Shown: positions 8,967-16,343 of the stretch, one piece after another
Layout of the letters: every line of letters begins with the position of its first letter
Numbering within the stretch: the stretch's first letter is position 1
Program-made: the position numbers and the translations under genes
DNA from: Marinactinospora thermotolerans DSM 45154
Lineage (GTDB): Bacteria > Actinomycetota > Actinomycetes > Streptosporangiales > Streptosporangiaceae
Length of the DNA: 45,254 nucleotides
NCBI RefSeq assembly: GCF_900167435.1
Contig: NZ_FUWS01000019.1
Span: 1 to 45,254 of the forward strand
Direction: 5' to 3'
The notes under the pieces: generated by a model
The model's database searches: none
Told to the model about the DNA's origin: nothing
What the model saw: the letters and a program-made list of their open reading frames with translations, nothing else

Positions 8967-11039
8967 GTGAGCGCGCGGCCGGCCCGCCCCGGGCTCGTCC
9001 GTGACGGCGGCCCCGGGCGGATCCCCGCCGACATCCTGCACGGTGTGACGGTCCCCGACCCCTACCGTTGGCTGGAGGAGGCGGACACACCGGCGACGCG
9101 GGACTGGCTCGCCGAACGCGCGAGCGAGTTCGACGCGGCGGTGGCGGACTGGCCCCTGCGCCCCCACCTGGCCCGGGAGATCCGCGAGCTGGTCGCCACC
9201 GATCTGTGGACGCCGCCGGTCCGGCGCGGCGGCGCGGTGTTCGCCACCCGGCGCGCGGCCGGCGCGGAACACCCCCGGCTGGTCCGCGTCGAGGACGGTC
9301 GCGAGCACGTCGTGTTCGACCCCGCCGCCGTCGACCCCAGCGGGGCGACGACCCTGGACTCCTGGGAGCCCAGTCCCGACGGCGCCCTGGTCGCGGTGCA
9401 GACCTCACGCGGCGGCACCGAGCGCGGCGAACTCCAGGTGCTGTCGGCGCGCACCGGCCGGCCGGTGGAGGAGCCCATATCAGGGGTGCGCTACAGCCAC
9501 GTCGCCTGGCTGCCCTCGACGTCGGCCCCGGCCTTCTACTACGTGCGCCGCGACGACGGTGACGGCCGGCGCGGCGTGTGGCTGCACCAGGTCGCCGCCC
9601 GCGAAGCGCGCCCCGACCTGCTGGTGCACCCCTGCCAGGCGCCGCGCACCGTGCCGGGGATACGGCTGCGCCACGGCCGCTGGCTGCTGGTCTCGGAGAG
9701 CCACGGCACCGGACACCGCAACGACCTGTGGATCGCGGACCTGGCCGAATCTGAGGTGTCCTCCCCGCGGCTGCGCCCCGTCCACGTGGGCGCCGACGTG
9801 GAGTCGGCGGCCGACGTCGGCCCTGACGGGACCCTCTACCTGCGCACCACCCTGGGCGCGCCCCGTCGACGGGTGTGCGCCGCCGACCCGGCCCGTCCCG
9901 GCCCCGAGCACTGGCGCGAGGTGGTCGCCGAGGAGTCCGACGCCACCTTGGACGGCTTCGCGGTCGTCCACGCCGACGGCGCCGCCGTCGAGCTGCTGGT
10001 GGCGCGTACCCGCCTGGGCGTCAGCGAGCTGTCGGCCCACGACCCCTCGGGCGCCCGGCCGCCCCGGCCGATCCCCCTCCCCGGCGACGGCATGGTCGCT
10101 CACCTCGACGCCGGTGACGACGGCACGGCCCACTTCGGTTACGCCGACGTCGCCACCCAGCAGATCGTGTTGACCTATCGCCCCGGGGAGCGGCCTCGAC
10201 GCTGGCCGGGGGGCGGACCGCCTGCCGCCGCCTCCCCGGTGCGCCGACGCACCCAGTGGTGTCGTTCCGCCGACGGCACCCGCCTGCCCGTGACCGTGTT
10301 CTCGCTGAACGGGTTCACCGCGCCCGCTCCCACGATCCTGCACGCCTACGGCGGGTTCGGCCGTCCCCGCCAGTTCGGTTTCTCCGCGACCGTGCTGGCC
10401 TGGCTGCGCGCCGGGGGCCGCTACGCGGTGGCGCACGTGCGCGGCGGCGGGGACGCCGGGCGCGAGTGGCACCTGCTCGGCAGCCGCCGCGGCAAGCCGC
10501 GCGCCGTGGAGGACCTGCTCGCCGCGGCGGACGCGCTGGTCGCGGCCGGGATGTGCCGGCGCGAGGGGCTGTGCCTGTCGGGCGGTTCGGCCGGTGGTCT
10601 GCTGGTGCTGGCCGCCGCGACGTCACGGCCCGACGTGTGCGCCGCCGTGATCGCCTCGGCCCCGCTGGCCGACATGGTGCGGTTCGAACGGCTGGGGCTG
10701 GGGGCGATGTGGACGGCGGAGTTCGGCACCGTCGCCGATCCCGGCGACTTCGCCGCGCTGCTGTCCTACTCGCCCTACCACCGCGCGCTGGCCGGCCGCG
10801 ACCGCGCCTATCCGGCCGTGCTGCTCACCGGGTTCCACGGGGACACCCGTACCGACGCCGCCCACCCGCGCAAGATGTGCGCGGCGCTGCTCGCCTCCTC
10901 CGACGGCACCCGTCCGGTGCTGCTGCGCTACGAGCGCGGTGTCGGCCACGGCCCTCGCGCGGTGACGCGCGCCATCGACCTGGCGGCGGACGCGCACGCC
11001 TTCGCCGCCGCCTATACGGGGCTGTCCCCGACACGCTGA
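8967..11039 (+). CDS. prolyl oligopeptidase (S9A family)
   Basis: Cytosolic serine peptidase of 690 residues with an N-terminal beta-propeller and a C-terminal alpha/beta hydrolase. The start region reads HGVTVPDPYRWLEEADTPAT, the classic S9A entry, and HAYGGFG precedes the hydrolase core. The triad can be placed: nucleophile Ser541 in GGSAGG, an Asp at about 626 (FHGDTR) and His661 in GVGHG. The helix DMVRFERLGLGAMWTAEFG matches prolyl oligopeptidase rather than oligopeptidase B, although GGSAGG is shared with the latter. Start GTG 8967 is chosen because the upstream frame covers a probable promoter. The precursor-like peptide begins 53 nt after its stop. By analogy with POPs beside class III lanthipeptides, it may remove the leader. 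Confidence 0.9.
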   Translation: MSARPARPGLVRDGGPGRIPADILHGVTVPDPYRWLEEADTPATRDWLAERASEFDAAVADWPLRPHLAREIRELVATDLWTPPVRRGGAVFATRRAAGAEHPRLVRVEDGREHVVFDPAAVDPSGATTLDSWEPSPDGALVAVQTSRGGTERGELQVLSARTGRPVEEPISGVRYSHVAWLPSTSAPAFYYVRRDDGDGRRGVWLHQVAAREARPDLLVHPCQAPRTVPGIRLRHGRWLLVSESHGTGHRNDLWIADLAESEVSSPRLRPVHVGADVESAADVGPDGTLYLRTTLGAPRRRVCAADPARPGPEHWREVVAEESDATLDGFAVVHADGAAVELLVARTRLGVSELSAHDPSGARPPRPIPLPGDGMVAHLDAGDDGTAHFGYADVATQQIVLTYRPGERPRRWPGGGPPAAASPVRRRTQWCRSADGTRLPVTVFSLNGFTAPAPTILHAYGGFGRPRQFGFSATVLAWLRAGGRYAVAHVRGGGDAGREWHLLGSRRGKPRAVEDLLAAADALVAAGMCRREGLCLSGGSAGGLLVLAAATSRPDVCAAVIASAPLADMVRFERLGLGAMWTAEFGTVADPGDFAALLSYSPYHRALAGRDRAYPAVLLTGFHGDTRTDAAHPRKMCAALLASSDGTRPVLLRYERGVGHGPRAVTRAIDLAADAHAFAAAYTGLSPTR

Positions 11040-11092
11040 GCACCGCTCGGGACCGGGACCGCCCACTCCCCACAGGAAGAGAGGTGAACACC

Positions 11093-11206
11093 ATGGACCC
11101 GAACCAGTTCGAGGTCGAGGTCGAGGACCTCGCCGAGGTCACCTCGCGGGACATCACCGCGGGCGGCGACAGCGACGGCACGGACTCCAGCTCCGACTTC
11201 ATCTAG
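11093..11206 (+). CDS. candidate RiPP precursor peptide, 37 residues, acidic
   Basis: A 37-residue ORF preceded by AGGAAGAGAGG with 8-nt spacing to ATG 11093 (GTG 11084 is in frame and possible). It has eleven acidic residues and one basic one (Arg19), no Cys, and its only Pro is residue 3. The N-terminal half, QFEVEVEDLAEV (5-16), looks like a short recognition leader of the F-x-L/V-D/E kind seen in several RiPP families. Ala23-Gly24-Gly25 could be a leader boundary. The C-terminal half, DSDGTDSSSDFI (26-37), is Asp/Ser/Thr-rich and ends in hydrophobic residues. It lies between a prolyl oligopeptidase and a JmjC hydroxylase, with 53- and 80-nt gaps, on the same strand. The RiPP assignment is inference from size and neighbours; no product is known. 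Confidence 0.6.
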   Translation: MDPNQFEVEVEDLAEVTSRDITAGGDSDGTDSSSDFI

Positions 11207-11286
11207 ATCCTCTGACGCCCGGCCGCGTACACCCGTCCGCGGCCGGGCCCCGCCCGTTCCACCCCGGTGACCGTGGAGGAGTGCCC

Positions 11287-12459
11287 GTGACCGACCGCCT
11301 GTTCACCGAGACGCTGCGCGCCGCCGTCGGCGCGGACCTGCTGTCCTCCCGGCTGTCGGAGGAGTTCGTCTTCGCCGACATCGGGGCCGGGGCGGTCGCG
11401 CCGCTGCTGGACTTCGAGGCCCTGGGCGAGCTGCTGTCCACCCGGCCCCTGGGGCCGCCGCGGCTGCGCCTGCACCGGGAGGGCCGGCCGGTCCCCGCCG
11501 CGCGCTACGCGACGTCGGGAGCCGGCGAGACGCGGGTCAGGCCGGAGGACCTGTACCGGGAGCTGCGCGAGGGGGCGAGCCTGGTGCTCGACGGGATCGA
11601 CCGCCTGCACCCGCCCATCCGCGCCGCCGCCGACGACCTGATGCGGCTGGTCCGCGAACAGGTCCAGGTCAACCTCTATTTGATCTGGGGCGACTCGCAC
11701 GGCTTCGACACCCACTGGGACGACCACGACACCTTCATCGTGCAGGTCGCCGGCGCCAAGTCCTGGCAGGTCCACGGCCAGGGATCGCGCCCCTATCCGA
11801 TGAAGGTCGACACCGACCACTCCCACACGCCTCCCGACGGGGTGGTCTGGGAGGGGACGCTGCGTCCGGGACAGGTGCTGCACGTGCCGCGGGGCTGGTG
11901 GCACACCGTCACCGGCGCGGGGACCGTCAGCATGCACCTGACCTTCGGGTTCACCCGGGCCACGGGGGTGGACTGGGTGCGCTCGCTGCTGGACCGGCTG
12001 CACGACGTCGAGGCGATGCGCCGGGACCTGCCCCGCTTCGCCACCCCCGAGGAGCGGCGCAAGCACCACCACGAGCTGGTGAGCCGGCTGGTCGACCTCG
12101 CCGAACGGCACGACCTCGACGCCTTCCTCGCCGAACGGGACGCGCGTTTTCCGCGCAGGCGCTCGTTCTCGCTGCCCTGGGCGGTGGAGGACACGCCCCC
12201 CGGCCCCGACAACCGCGTGGAGTACGCGCCCATCCTGCCGCCCCGGCTGGAGGAGGAGGGGGACAAGGTCGCGCTGACCGTCGCGGGACGCCGTTACCGT
12301 CTGCCGGCCGCCGCCGCGCCGGTGCTGGCCGAACTGGGGCGGACGCGTTCGGCGACAGTCGCCGAGCTGGCCGAACGCTGCGCGCTTCCCTCGGCGACGG
12401 TGGCCGACCTGGTCAGGGTATTGGCGCGGCACCATCTGGTGGTGGTGGGCGGCCGTTGA
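11287..12459 (+). CDS. JmjC/cupin-4 Fe(II)/2-oxoglutarate hydroxylase, probable peptide modifier
   Basis: A 390-residue cupin_4 (ribosomal-oxygenase-like) protein. The metal triad is visible: His143-x-Asp145 in THWDDHDTF and distal His206 in PRGWWHT, with AKSWQVHG between them. Proteins of this family hydroxylate side chains such as Arg, His or Asp in polypeptides. After the jelly roll and a helical linker, the last 60 or so residues (RYRLPAAAAPVLAELG onward, then TVAELAERCALPSATVADLV) look like a small winged helix. That matches the C-terminal domain of ribosomal oxygenases and also resembles PqqD-like peptide-recognition folds. GTG 11287 is preferred over GTG 11281 because GGAGGA lies 6 nt before it. 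It follows the acidic peptide by 80 nt, which makes that peptide the obvious substrate. Confidence 0.85.
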   Translation: MTDRLFTETLRAAVGADLLSSRLSEEFVFADIGAGAVAPLLDFEALGELLSTRPLGPPRLRLHREGRPVPAARYATSGAGETRVRPEDLYRELREGASLVLDGIDRLHPPIRAAADDLMRLVREQVQVNLYLIWGDSHGFDTHWDDHDTFIVQVAGAKSWQVHGQGSRPYPMKVDTDHSHTPPDGVVWEGTLRPGQVLHVPRGWWHTVTGAGTVSMHLTFGFTRATGVDWVRSLLDRLHDVEAMRRDLPRFATPEERRKHHHELVSRLVDLAERHDLDAFLAERDARFPRRRSFSLPWAVEDTPPGPDNRVEYAPILPPRLEEEGDKVALTVAGRRYRLPAAAAPVLAELGRTRSATVAELAERCALPSATVADLVRVLARHHLVVVGGR

Positions 12460-12467
12460 AGGGGGCT

Positions 12468-12484
12468 CGCCGCCCCGGGCGGCG
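12468..12484 (+). terminator. hairpin after the hydroxylase gene
   Basis: CGCCGCC (12468-12474) pairs with GGCGGCG (12478-12484) across a 3-nt loop, 9 nt after the stop. It separates the cassette from the iron-regulated reductase gene downstream. Confidence 0.4.
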
Positions 12485-12537
12485 CCGCAGGTCGCGGCGG
12501 TCGGGCGGGCGTGACGTGATTGCCACGCGATGATCGG

Positions 12538-12556
12538 TTAGGGTAGCCTCAGTTAA
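12538..12556. promoter_or_regulatory. iron box (DmdR/IdeR operator) upstream of the FhuF-like gene
   Basis: TTAGGGTAGCCTCAGTTAA matches the 19-bp actinobacterial iron-box consensus TTAGGTTAGGCTAACCTAA at 14 of 19 positions and sits about 100 nt before the reductase start. It predicts derepression under iron limitation. Confidence 0.75.
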
Positions 12557-12657
12557 CAACGGGGGCCAACGCCGTCCACCCGGACGGCGCCGTCTCCCTG
12601 GAACCGACACCGCGCCACCGCGCGCCCGGCACCGGCGGCAGGAAAGGCGATCCGCGC

Positions 12658-13524
12658 ATGGCACACCCGCATCATCCGCTCCAGACGGTGGTGGATGCCT
12701 GTGCCCCCCTCAAGTTCGCGCCACTGCCCGACCTGCGCGTTCCCGGCGTCACCCAGGGCTGCCGCCGCCCCGGCGCCGAACACTGGTACCGCGCCGACCT
12801 CATGGCGGCCCAGGGCGCCGTGGGCACGCTGTTCGACCAGCTCACCGCCCACCACGGCCCCCACCACCGGCTGCCGGCCACCACCCACTTCATGCGCGCG
12901 CTGCTGCGCGAGCCCATCTTCCTGGTCTCGGCCGGGATCTACCTCACCGGGCGCGCCCCGCTCCTGGACGGCACGCGGCTGTGGTTCCCCTGGCACGCCG
13001 ACGCCACCTTCGGCGTGCCGACGTTGACCGGGGCGAAGGTCGCGGTGCCGGCCGGCGATCCCTTCGCCGACCACCCCGACGCGGTGGTCGTCGCCGACGC
13101 CGGGGAGCTCGACCGGATCGCCGCCGAACACCTGTTCCGCGCCTTCGCGCCCATCCTCGACGCCCTGCACGCCCACACCCGCGCCGGCCTGCGCACATTG
13201 TGGGGCTGGGTGCTCGACACGATGCACTTCTACATGCTCAACCCGGCCCGTTTCCTGGGCCGCGACGCCGAGGCGGCGTGGAGGCGCGCCGACCGGCTCG
13301 GCGACGCCCTCATCTCGGCGGGCGCCGTCACCCGCGCCCGCCCACGGCTCTTCCCCTTCTACGAGAACCACCCGCGCGGCACCTGGGCCGTGCGCGGCAC
13401 CTGCTGCTTCGACTACAAGGGCGACCCCGAGCACGGGTACTGCACCACCTGCCCGCTCAAGTGCGACAGCGATCGGCGCGCCGAACTGCGCGAGTGGATC
13501 CGCAACCCCGCCCTGGCCCCCTGA
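12658..13524 (+). CDS. FhuF-like ferric siderophore reductase (2Fe-2S)
   Basis: Cytoplasmic reductase that would release iron from imported ferric siderophores. The 288 residues end in the family's [2Fe-2S] motif: Cys249-Cys250, eleven residues, then Cys262-x2-Cys265, in GTCCFDYKG and YCTTCPLK. A helical N-terminal region precedes this, as in FhuF. An iron box 102-120 nt upstream predicts control by DmdR/IdeR. ATG 12658 is preceded by GGCAGGAAAGG. It converges on an MFS gene with a 21-nt gap. FhuF proteins favour hydroxamate siderophores, which agrees with the GNAT hydroxamate-type acyltransferase further along. Confidence 0.9.
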   Translation: MAHPHHPLQTVVDACAPLKFAPLPDLRVPGVTQGCRRPGAEHWYRADLMAAQGAVGTLFDQLTAHHGPHHRLPATTHFMRALLREPIFLVSAGIYLTGRAPLLDGTRLWFPWHADATFGVPTLTGAKVAVPAGDPFADHPDAVVVADAGELDRIAAEHLFRAFAPILDALHAHTRAGLRTLWGWVLDTMHFYMLNPARFLGRDAEAAWRRADRLGDALISAGAVTRARPRLFPFYENHPRGTWAVRGTCCFDYKGDPEHGYCTTCPLKCDSDRRAELREWIRNPALAP

Positions 13525-13545
13525 GACCGGGACGGGGCGACGACC

Positions 13546-14817
13546 TCAACCCCGCCCGGCCGGCTCCCCCGCCTCAGCGCGCGGCAGCCTCCACGTGCGC
13601 GCCGCGAGCACGACCACCACAACGGTCAGGGTCGCCGCGACCGCGTTGAGCGTCCCGAACCCGTACGCGCCGACCAGCACGCCCGACAGGGCTCCGCCGC
13701 CCGCCCCGCACAGGTTCATGACCAGGTCGGACAGGCCCTGCGCGTCCGCCCTCCGGTCGGCCTCCAGCGACTCGGCGAGCAGCGTCGAGGCCGACACCAG
13801 GGCGAAGGACCACCCCAGCCCCAGCAGCACCAGTCCCACGGTCGTCACGGCGTGGGAGTGACCGGCCAGGCCGGACACCACGGTGGAGCAGAGCAGGATC
13901 GCCTGCCCCGCCACCAGCACGGGGACGCGGCCCAGGCGGTCGGCGAGCCGGCCCACCACCGGCGACAGCGCGTACATGCCCGCGATGTGCAGGCTGATGG
14001 TCAGGCCGATGACGTCGAGCTCCGCGCCGCCGTGCGCCATGTGCACCGGGGTCATGGTCATGACCATGACCATGACGGCGTGGGAGAGCGCCATGCCCGC
14101 CATGGCCAGCGCCGCCCGGGGCGTGCGCGCGACGAGCCGCCAGGCCGCGCGCGGGGAGCCACGGCGCGGGGGCCGCGCCGGCGCGCCGGCGAGACGGCGC
14201 GCGGTCAACAGCGGATCCGGGCGCAGCAGGACGAGGGTGAGCAGACCGGCGGCGAGGAAGCCGGCCGTGGCGAAGAGCAGCGGTCCCACCAGCTCGGGAA
14301 GGCCGACCCGGGCGGCCAGGACCCCGCCGGGGCCGGTCAGGTTGGGACCGGCGACCGAGCCCACCGTCGTCGCCCACACCACGATGGACAGGTCGCGTCC
14401 CCTGGTCCGTTCACCGGCCAGGTCCGCGGCGGCGTAGCGCGACTGCAGGCCGGTGGCGCTGCCCGAGCCGAACAGCGCCATGCCGGCCAGGAAGAGGGGG
14501 AAGGAGGCGAAGGAGGCGCCCGCGACCGCGATCGCCCCGCCCAGCGCGGCGGCGAACCAGCCCGTTCCCAGGCCCGCGCGGCGTCCCCTGCGCGCCGCCA
14601 GTCCCGCGAGCGGCAGGGCGAAGAGGGCGGCGCCGAGCGTGATCGTCGTCGTGGCGGTACCGGCCCACGACGACGAGCCGGTCAGCTCCTCGGCGATCAG
14701 CCCGCCCACGCTCAACGCCGAACCGACGCCCACTCCGCCGATGGTCTGGGCCAGCGCCAGCGTGACGAGCGTGCGTCGTTGCAGACGGGCGAGGTCCATC
14801 GCCGCCGGCGCGCTCAT
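13546..14817 (-). CDS. MFS transporter
   Basis: Twelve-helix major facilitator of 423 residues. The N-terminus SAPAAMDLARLQRRTLVTLALAQTI-type segment leads into TM1. The loop-2/3 signature is LAARRGRRAGLG, and a second copy, VGRLADRLGRVPVLV, lies in the C-terminal half. Helix 7 carries an odd Met run (MVMVMTMT, near residue 260) just before HMAHGG. It sits between the FhuF and SIP genes, so siderophore or natural-product export is plausible, but no iron box lies in front of it. ATG 14817 has no Shine-Dalgarno sequence of its own; it overlaps the stop of an 8-codon ORF that does. That suggests its translation depends on re-initiation. Confidence 0.85.
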   Translation of the reverse strand: MSAPAAMDLARLQRRTLVTLALAQTIGGVGVGSALSVGGLIAEELTGSSSWAGTATTTITLGAALFALPLAGLAARRGRRAGLGTGWFAAALGGAIAVAGASFASFPLFLAGMALFGSGSATGLQSRYAAADLAGERTRGRDLSIVVWATTVGSVAGPNLTGPGGVLAARVGLPELVGPLLFATAGFLAAGLLTLVLLRPDPLLTARRLAGAPARPPRRGSPRAAWRLVARTPRAALAMAGMALSHAVMVMVMTMTPVHMAHGGAELDVIGLTISLHIAGMYALSPVVGRLADRLGRVPVLVAGQAILLCSTVVSGLAGHSHAVTTVGLVLLGLGWSFALVSASTLLAESLEADRRADAQGLSDLVMNLCGAGGGALSGVLVGAYGFGTLNAVAATLTVVVVVLAARTWRLPRAEAGEPAGRG

Positions 14818-14840
14818 CGAGGCCCGTACCAGGTGTCCAT
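14814..14840 (-). CDS. 8-codon upstream ORF (MDTWYGPR) coupled to the MFS gene
   Basis: GCGGGAGGAAC directly precedes ATG 14840, which reads MDTWYGPR and ends at TGA 14814-14816. That stop overlaps the MFS start codon as ATGA. The MFS gene lacks its own ribosome-binding site, so this mini-ORF probably loads ribosomes for it. It could simply couple translation or could sense aminoacyl-tRNA (Trp, Tyr) or a stalling drug. Too short for homology. Confidence 0.45.
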   Translation of the reverse strand: MDTWYGPR

Positions 14841-14888
14841 GTTCCTCCCGCCATATCCGATAGCGGGATGATCGTAGCGAAACGCCGG

Positions 14889-15188
14889 TCAGCGGCCGGT
14901 GCCGCTCCCTCTACCGCGGCCGTACCGCCAACGCAGGAAGCCGTGGCGGCGCTCGACGTCGCGCATCTCGCCGTAGAGGGTGTCGGGGTCGGCCGCGGAG
15001 ACCACGGCGCCGCCCTCGGGGACGGGCCAACGGGCGAAGGCCCAGTAGCGCCGGGTGTAGGCGCCCCACATGACCAGCCAGGTCCCCTGTTTCTGCCATT
15101 CGATGTGGGCGGCGACCCGCCAGTGGTCGGGGTCGAAGCGTTCGGGCCCGTCGGGGGACGGGCGTTCCTGCGGCCCGCCCGCCGTCAT
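14889..15188 (-). CDS. hypothetical protein (about 99 residues)
   Basis: Small soluble protein I do not recognise. ATG 15188 gives 99 residues; GTG 15212 would add eight and has a weak GGGAAA upstream, so the start is uncertain. The conserved-looking core DHWRVAAHIEWQKQGTWLVMW and TRRYWAFARWPVPEGG is rich in Trp and Arg, followed by an acidic PDTLYGEMRDVERRHGF segment and a Gly/Arg-rich tail. There is no TM helix or signal peptide. It lies on the minus strand 48 nt before the 8-codon ORF, between the SIP and MFS genes. The 260-nt stretch upstream of it (15189-15451) holds no convincing gene. Confidence 0.5.
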   Translation of the reverse strand: MTAGGPQERPSPDGPERFDPDHWRVAAHIEWQKQGTWLVMWGAYTRRYWAFARWPVPEGGAVVSAADPDTLYGEMRDVERRHGFLRWRYGRGRGSGTGR

Positions 15189-15451
15189 CGCGGTGACCGT
15201 CGCGCCGGCCACGGCCCCGTTTCCCGGTTCGTCACGACCACGCTCACCCGCGTTCCCTTCCGCTCTCGGGAGGTCCGCACCGCACTCAGCCTCACACGGA
15301 GGAGCGCGCGGGGGAAGACGCGGGTGGCCATCTCCTGCCCGATCAGGCCGGAACCGGTCAGCGGCCGGTGTCGGGGCCGGTGCCGGCCCGGTTCGGGGAC
15401 CCGGGCGGCCGATAGGGATCCCGGGCCGCGGAGGGGCCGCCGGCGCGGCGC

Positions 15452-16270
15452 CTACTCGTCGTCGGCGGCGTGGTGGTCGAGGTTGGCGGTACCGCGCCGC
15501 CAGTAGCCGTCGACCGCCATGGTGCGGTCCTTGACGAAGCCGAGCTCCTTGAGGTGGCGGCGGATCGGACGCAGCGCCGTGGCCTCGCCCGCGACCCAGA
15601 CGAAGCCCTCGCCCTCGGGGAAGTCGAAGCCGCGGACGGCGCGTTCGAGCAGGCCGCTGTCTCCCGGCGCGGCGTCACCGCGGTGCAGCCAGGTGATCGA
15701 GACCCCCTCGCGGGCCTCGACGTAGGACTCCTCGGCGGCGTCGGCGACCTCGAAGAAGGCGTGGACGCGCGCGCCCTCGGGCAGCTCCTCCAGACGGCGG
15801 GCGGCGGCCGGCAGCGCGGTCTCGTCCGCGACGAGCACGTGGTAGTCGTAGTCGGCCGGCACGTGCTCGGTGCCCCGTGGTCCCAGCACGCCCAGACGCA
15901 GCCCCGGCTCGGCCCGCAGCGCCCAGCGCCCCGCCGGGCCGTGGTCGTGGGCGACGAAGTCGACGGTCAGCTCGCGGGCGGCGGGATCGTGGCGGCGGAC
16001 CGTGTAGTCGCGGTAGAGCGCTCCGGGGGCGCGGAAGTTGAGCGCGCGGTCGTTCTCGACGACCGGCATGACGTGCTCGCCGGTGCGCTCGTCGGGGAAC
16101 CACAGCTTGACGTGGTCGGCGAAGTTGTCGCTGCGGAAGTCCGCCAGGTCGGCTCCCCCCAGCACGACGCGGATCATCCGGGGGGTGATCCGCCGCGCCG
16201 AGCGCACTTCCAGCACGCGGGGCGCCAAGGGGTACATCTCCACACGGATCTCACGCTGGGCGAGGGCCAT
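15452..16270 (-). CDS. siderophore-interacting protein (FAD-binding ferric reductase)
   Basis: SIP/ViuB-family flavoreductase, 272 residues, which reduces ferric siderophores in the cytoplasm. The FAD-binding motif RDYTVRRHD lies at about 97-105, with RMIRVVLGGADLADF before it; the C-terminal NAD(P)H-binding half has YHVLVADETALPAAARRLEELP and the family signature WVAGEATALRPIRRHL. ATG 16270 (MALAQREIRVE) is chosen over the in-frame upstream ATG because GGAGG lies 8-12 nt before it. The iron box at 16325-16343 is 55 nt upstream, overlapping the end of the EntS-like gene. This gives the SIP gene its own iron-regulated promoter. With FhuF, the window encodes both common classes of siderophore reductase. 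Confidence 0.92.
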   Translation of the reverse strand: MALAQREIRVEMYPLAPRVLEVRSARRITPRMIRVVLGGADLADFRSDNFADHVKLWFPDERTGEHVMPVVENDRALNFRAPGALYRDYTVRRHDPAARELTVDFVAHDHGPAGRWALRAEPGLRLGVLGPRGTEHVPADYDYHVLVADETALPAAARRLEELPEGARVHAFFEVADAAEESYVEAREGVSITWLHRGDAAPGDSGLLERAVRGFDFPEGEGFVWVAGEATALRPIRRHLKELGFVKDRTMAVDGYWRRGTANLDHHAADDE

Positions 16271-16324
16271 CGAGCACGCTCCTCCGATCGTCGGCACGGC
16301 CCGGGCCGGACCGTTGACGCGATC

Positions 16325-16343
16325 TTAGCTTAGCCTCAGCTAA
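16325..16343. promoter_or_regulatory. iron box upstream of the SIP gene
   Basis: TTAGCTTAGCCTCAGCTAA matches the iron-box consensus at 15 of 19 positions and is a strong imperfect palindrome. It overlaps the stop codon of the preceding EntS-like gene and lies 55 nt before the SIP start. Confidence 0.8.

Noticed and set aside
11093-12459. Lanthipeptide, lasso, graspetide or thiopeptide cluster
   Set aside because: No LanM/LanKC, lasso cyclase, ATP-grasp or YcaO gene is present, and the peptide lacks Cys.
14040-14085. ATGACC/ATGGTC tandem repeat in the MFS gene
   Set aside because: It encodes a Met/Val/Thr run inside a TM helix; simple codon repetition rather than a separate element.
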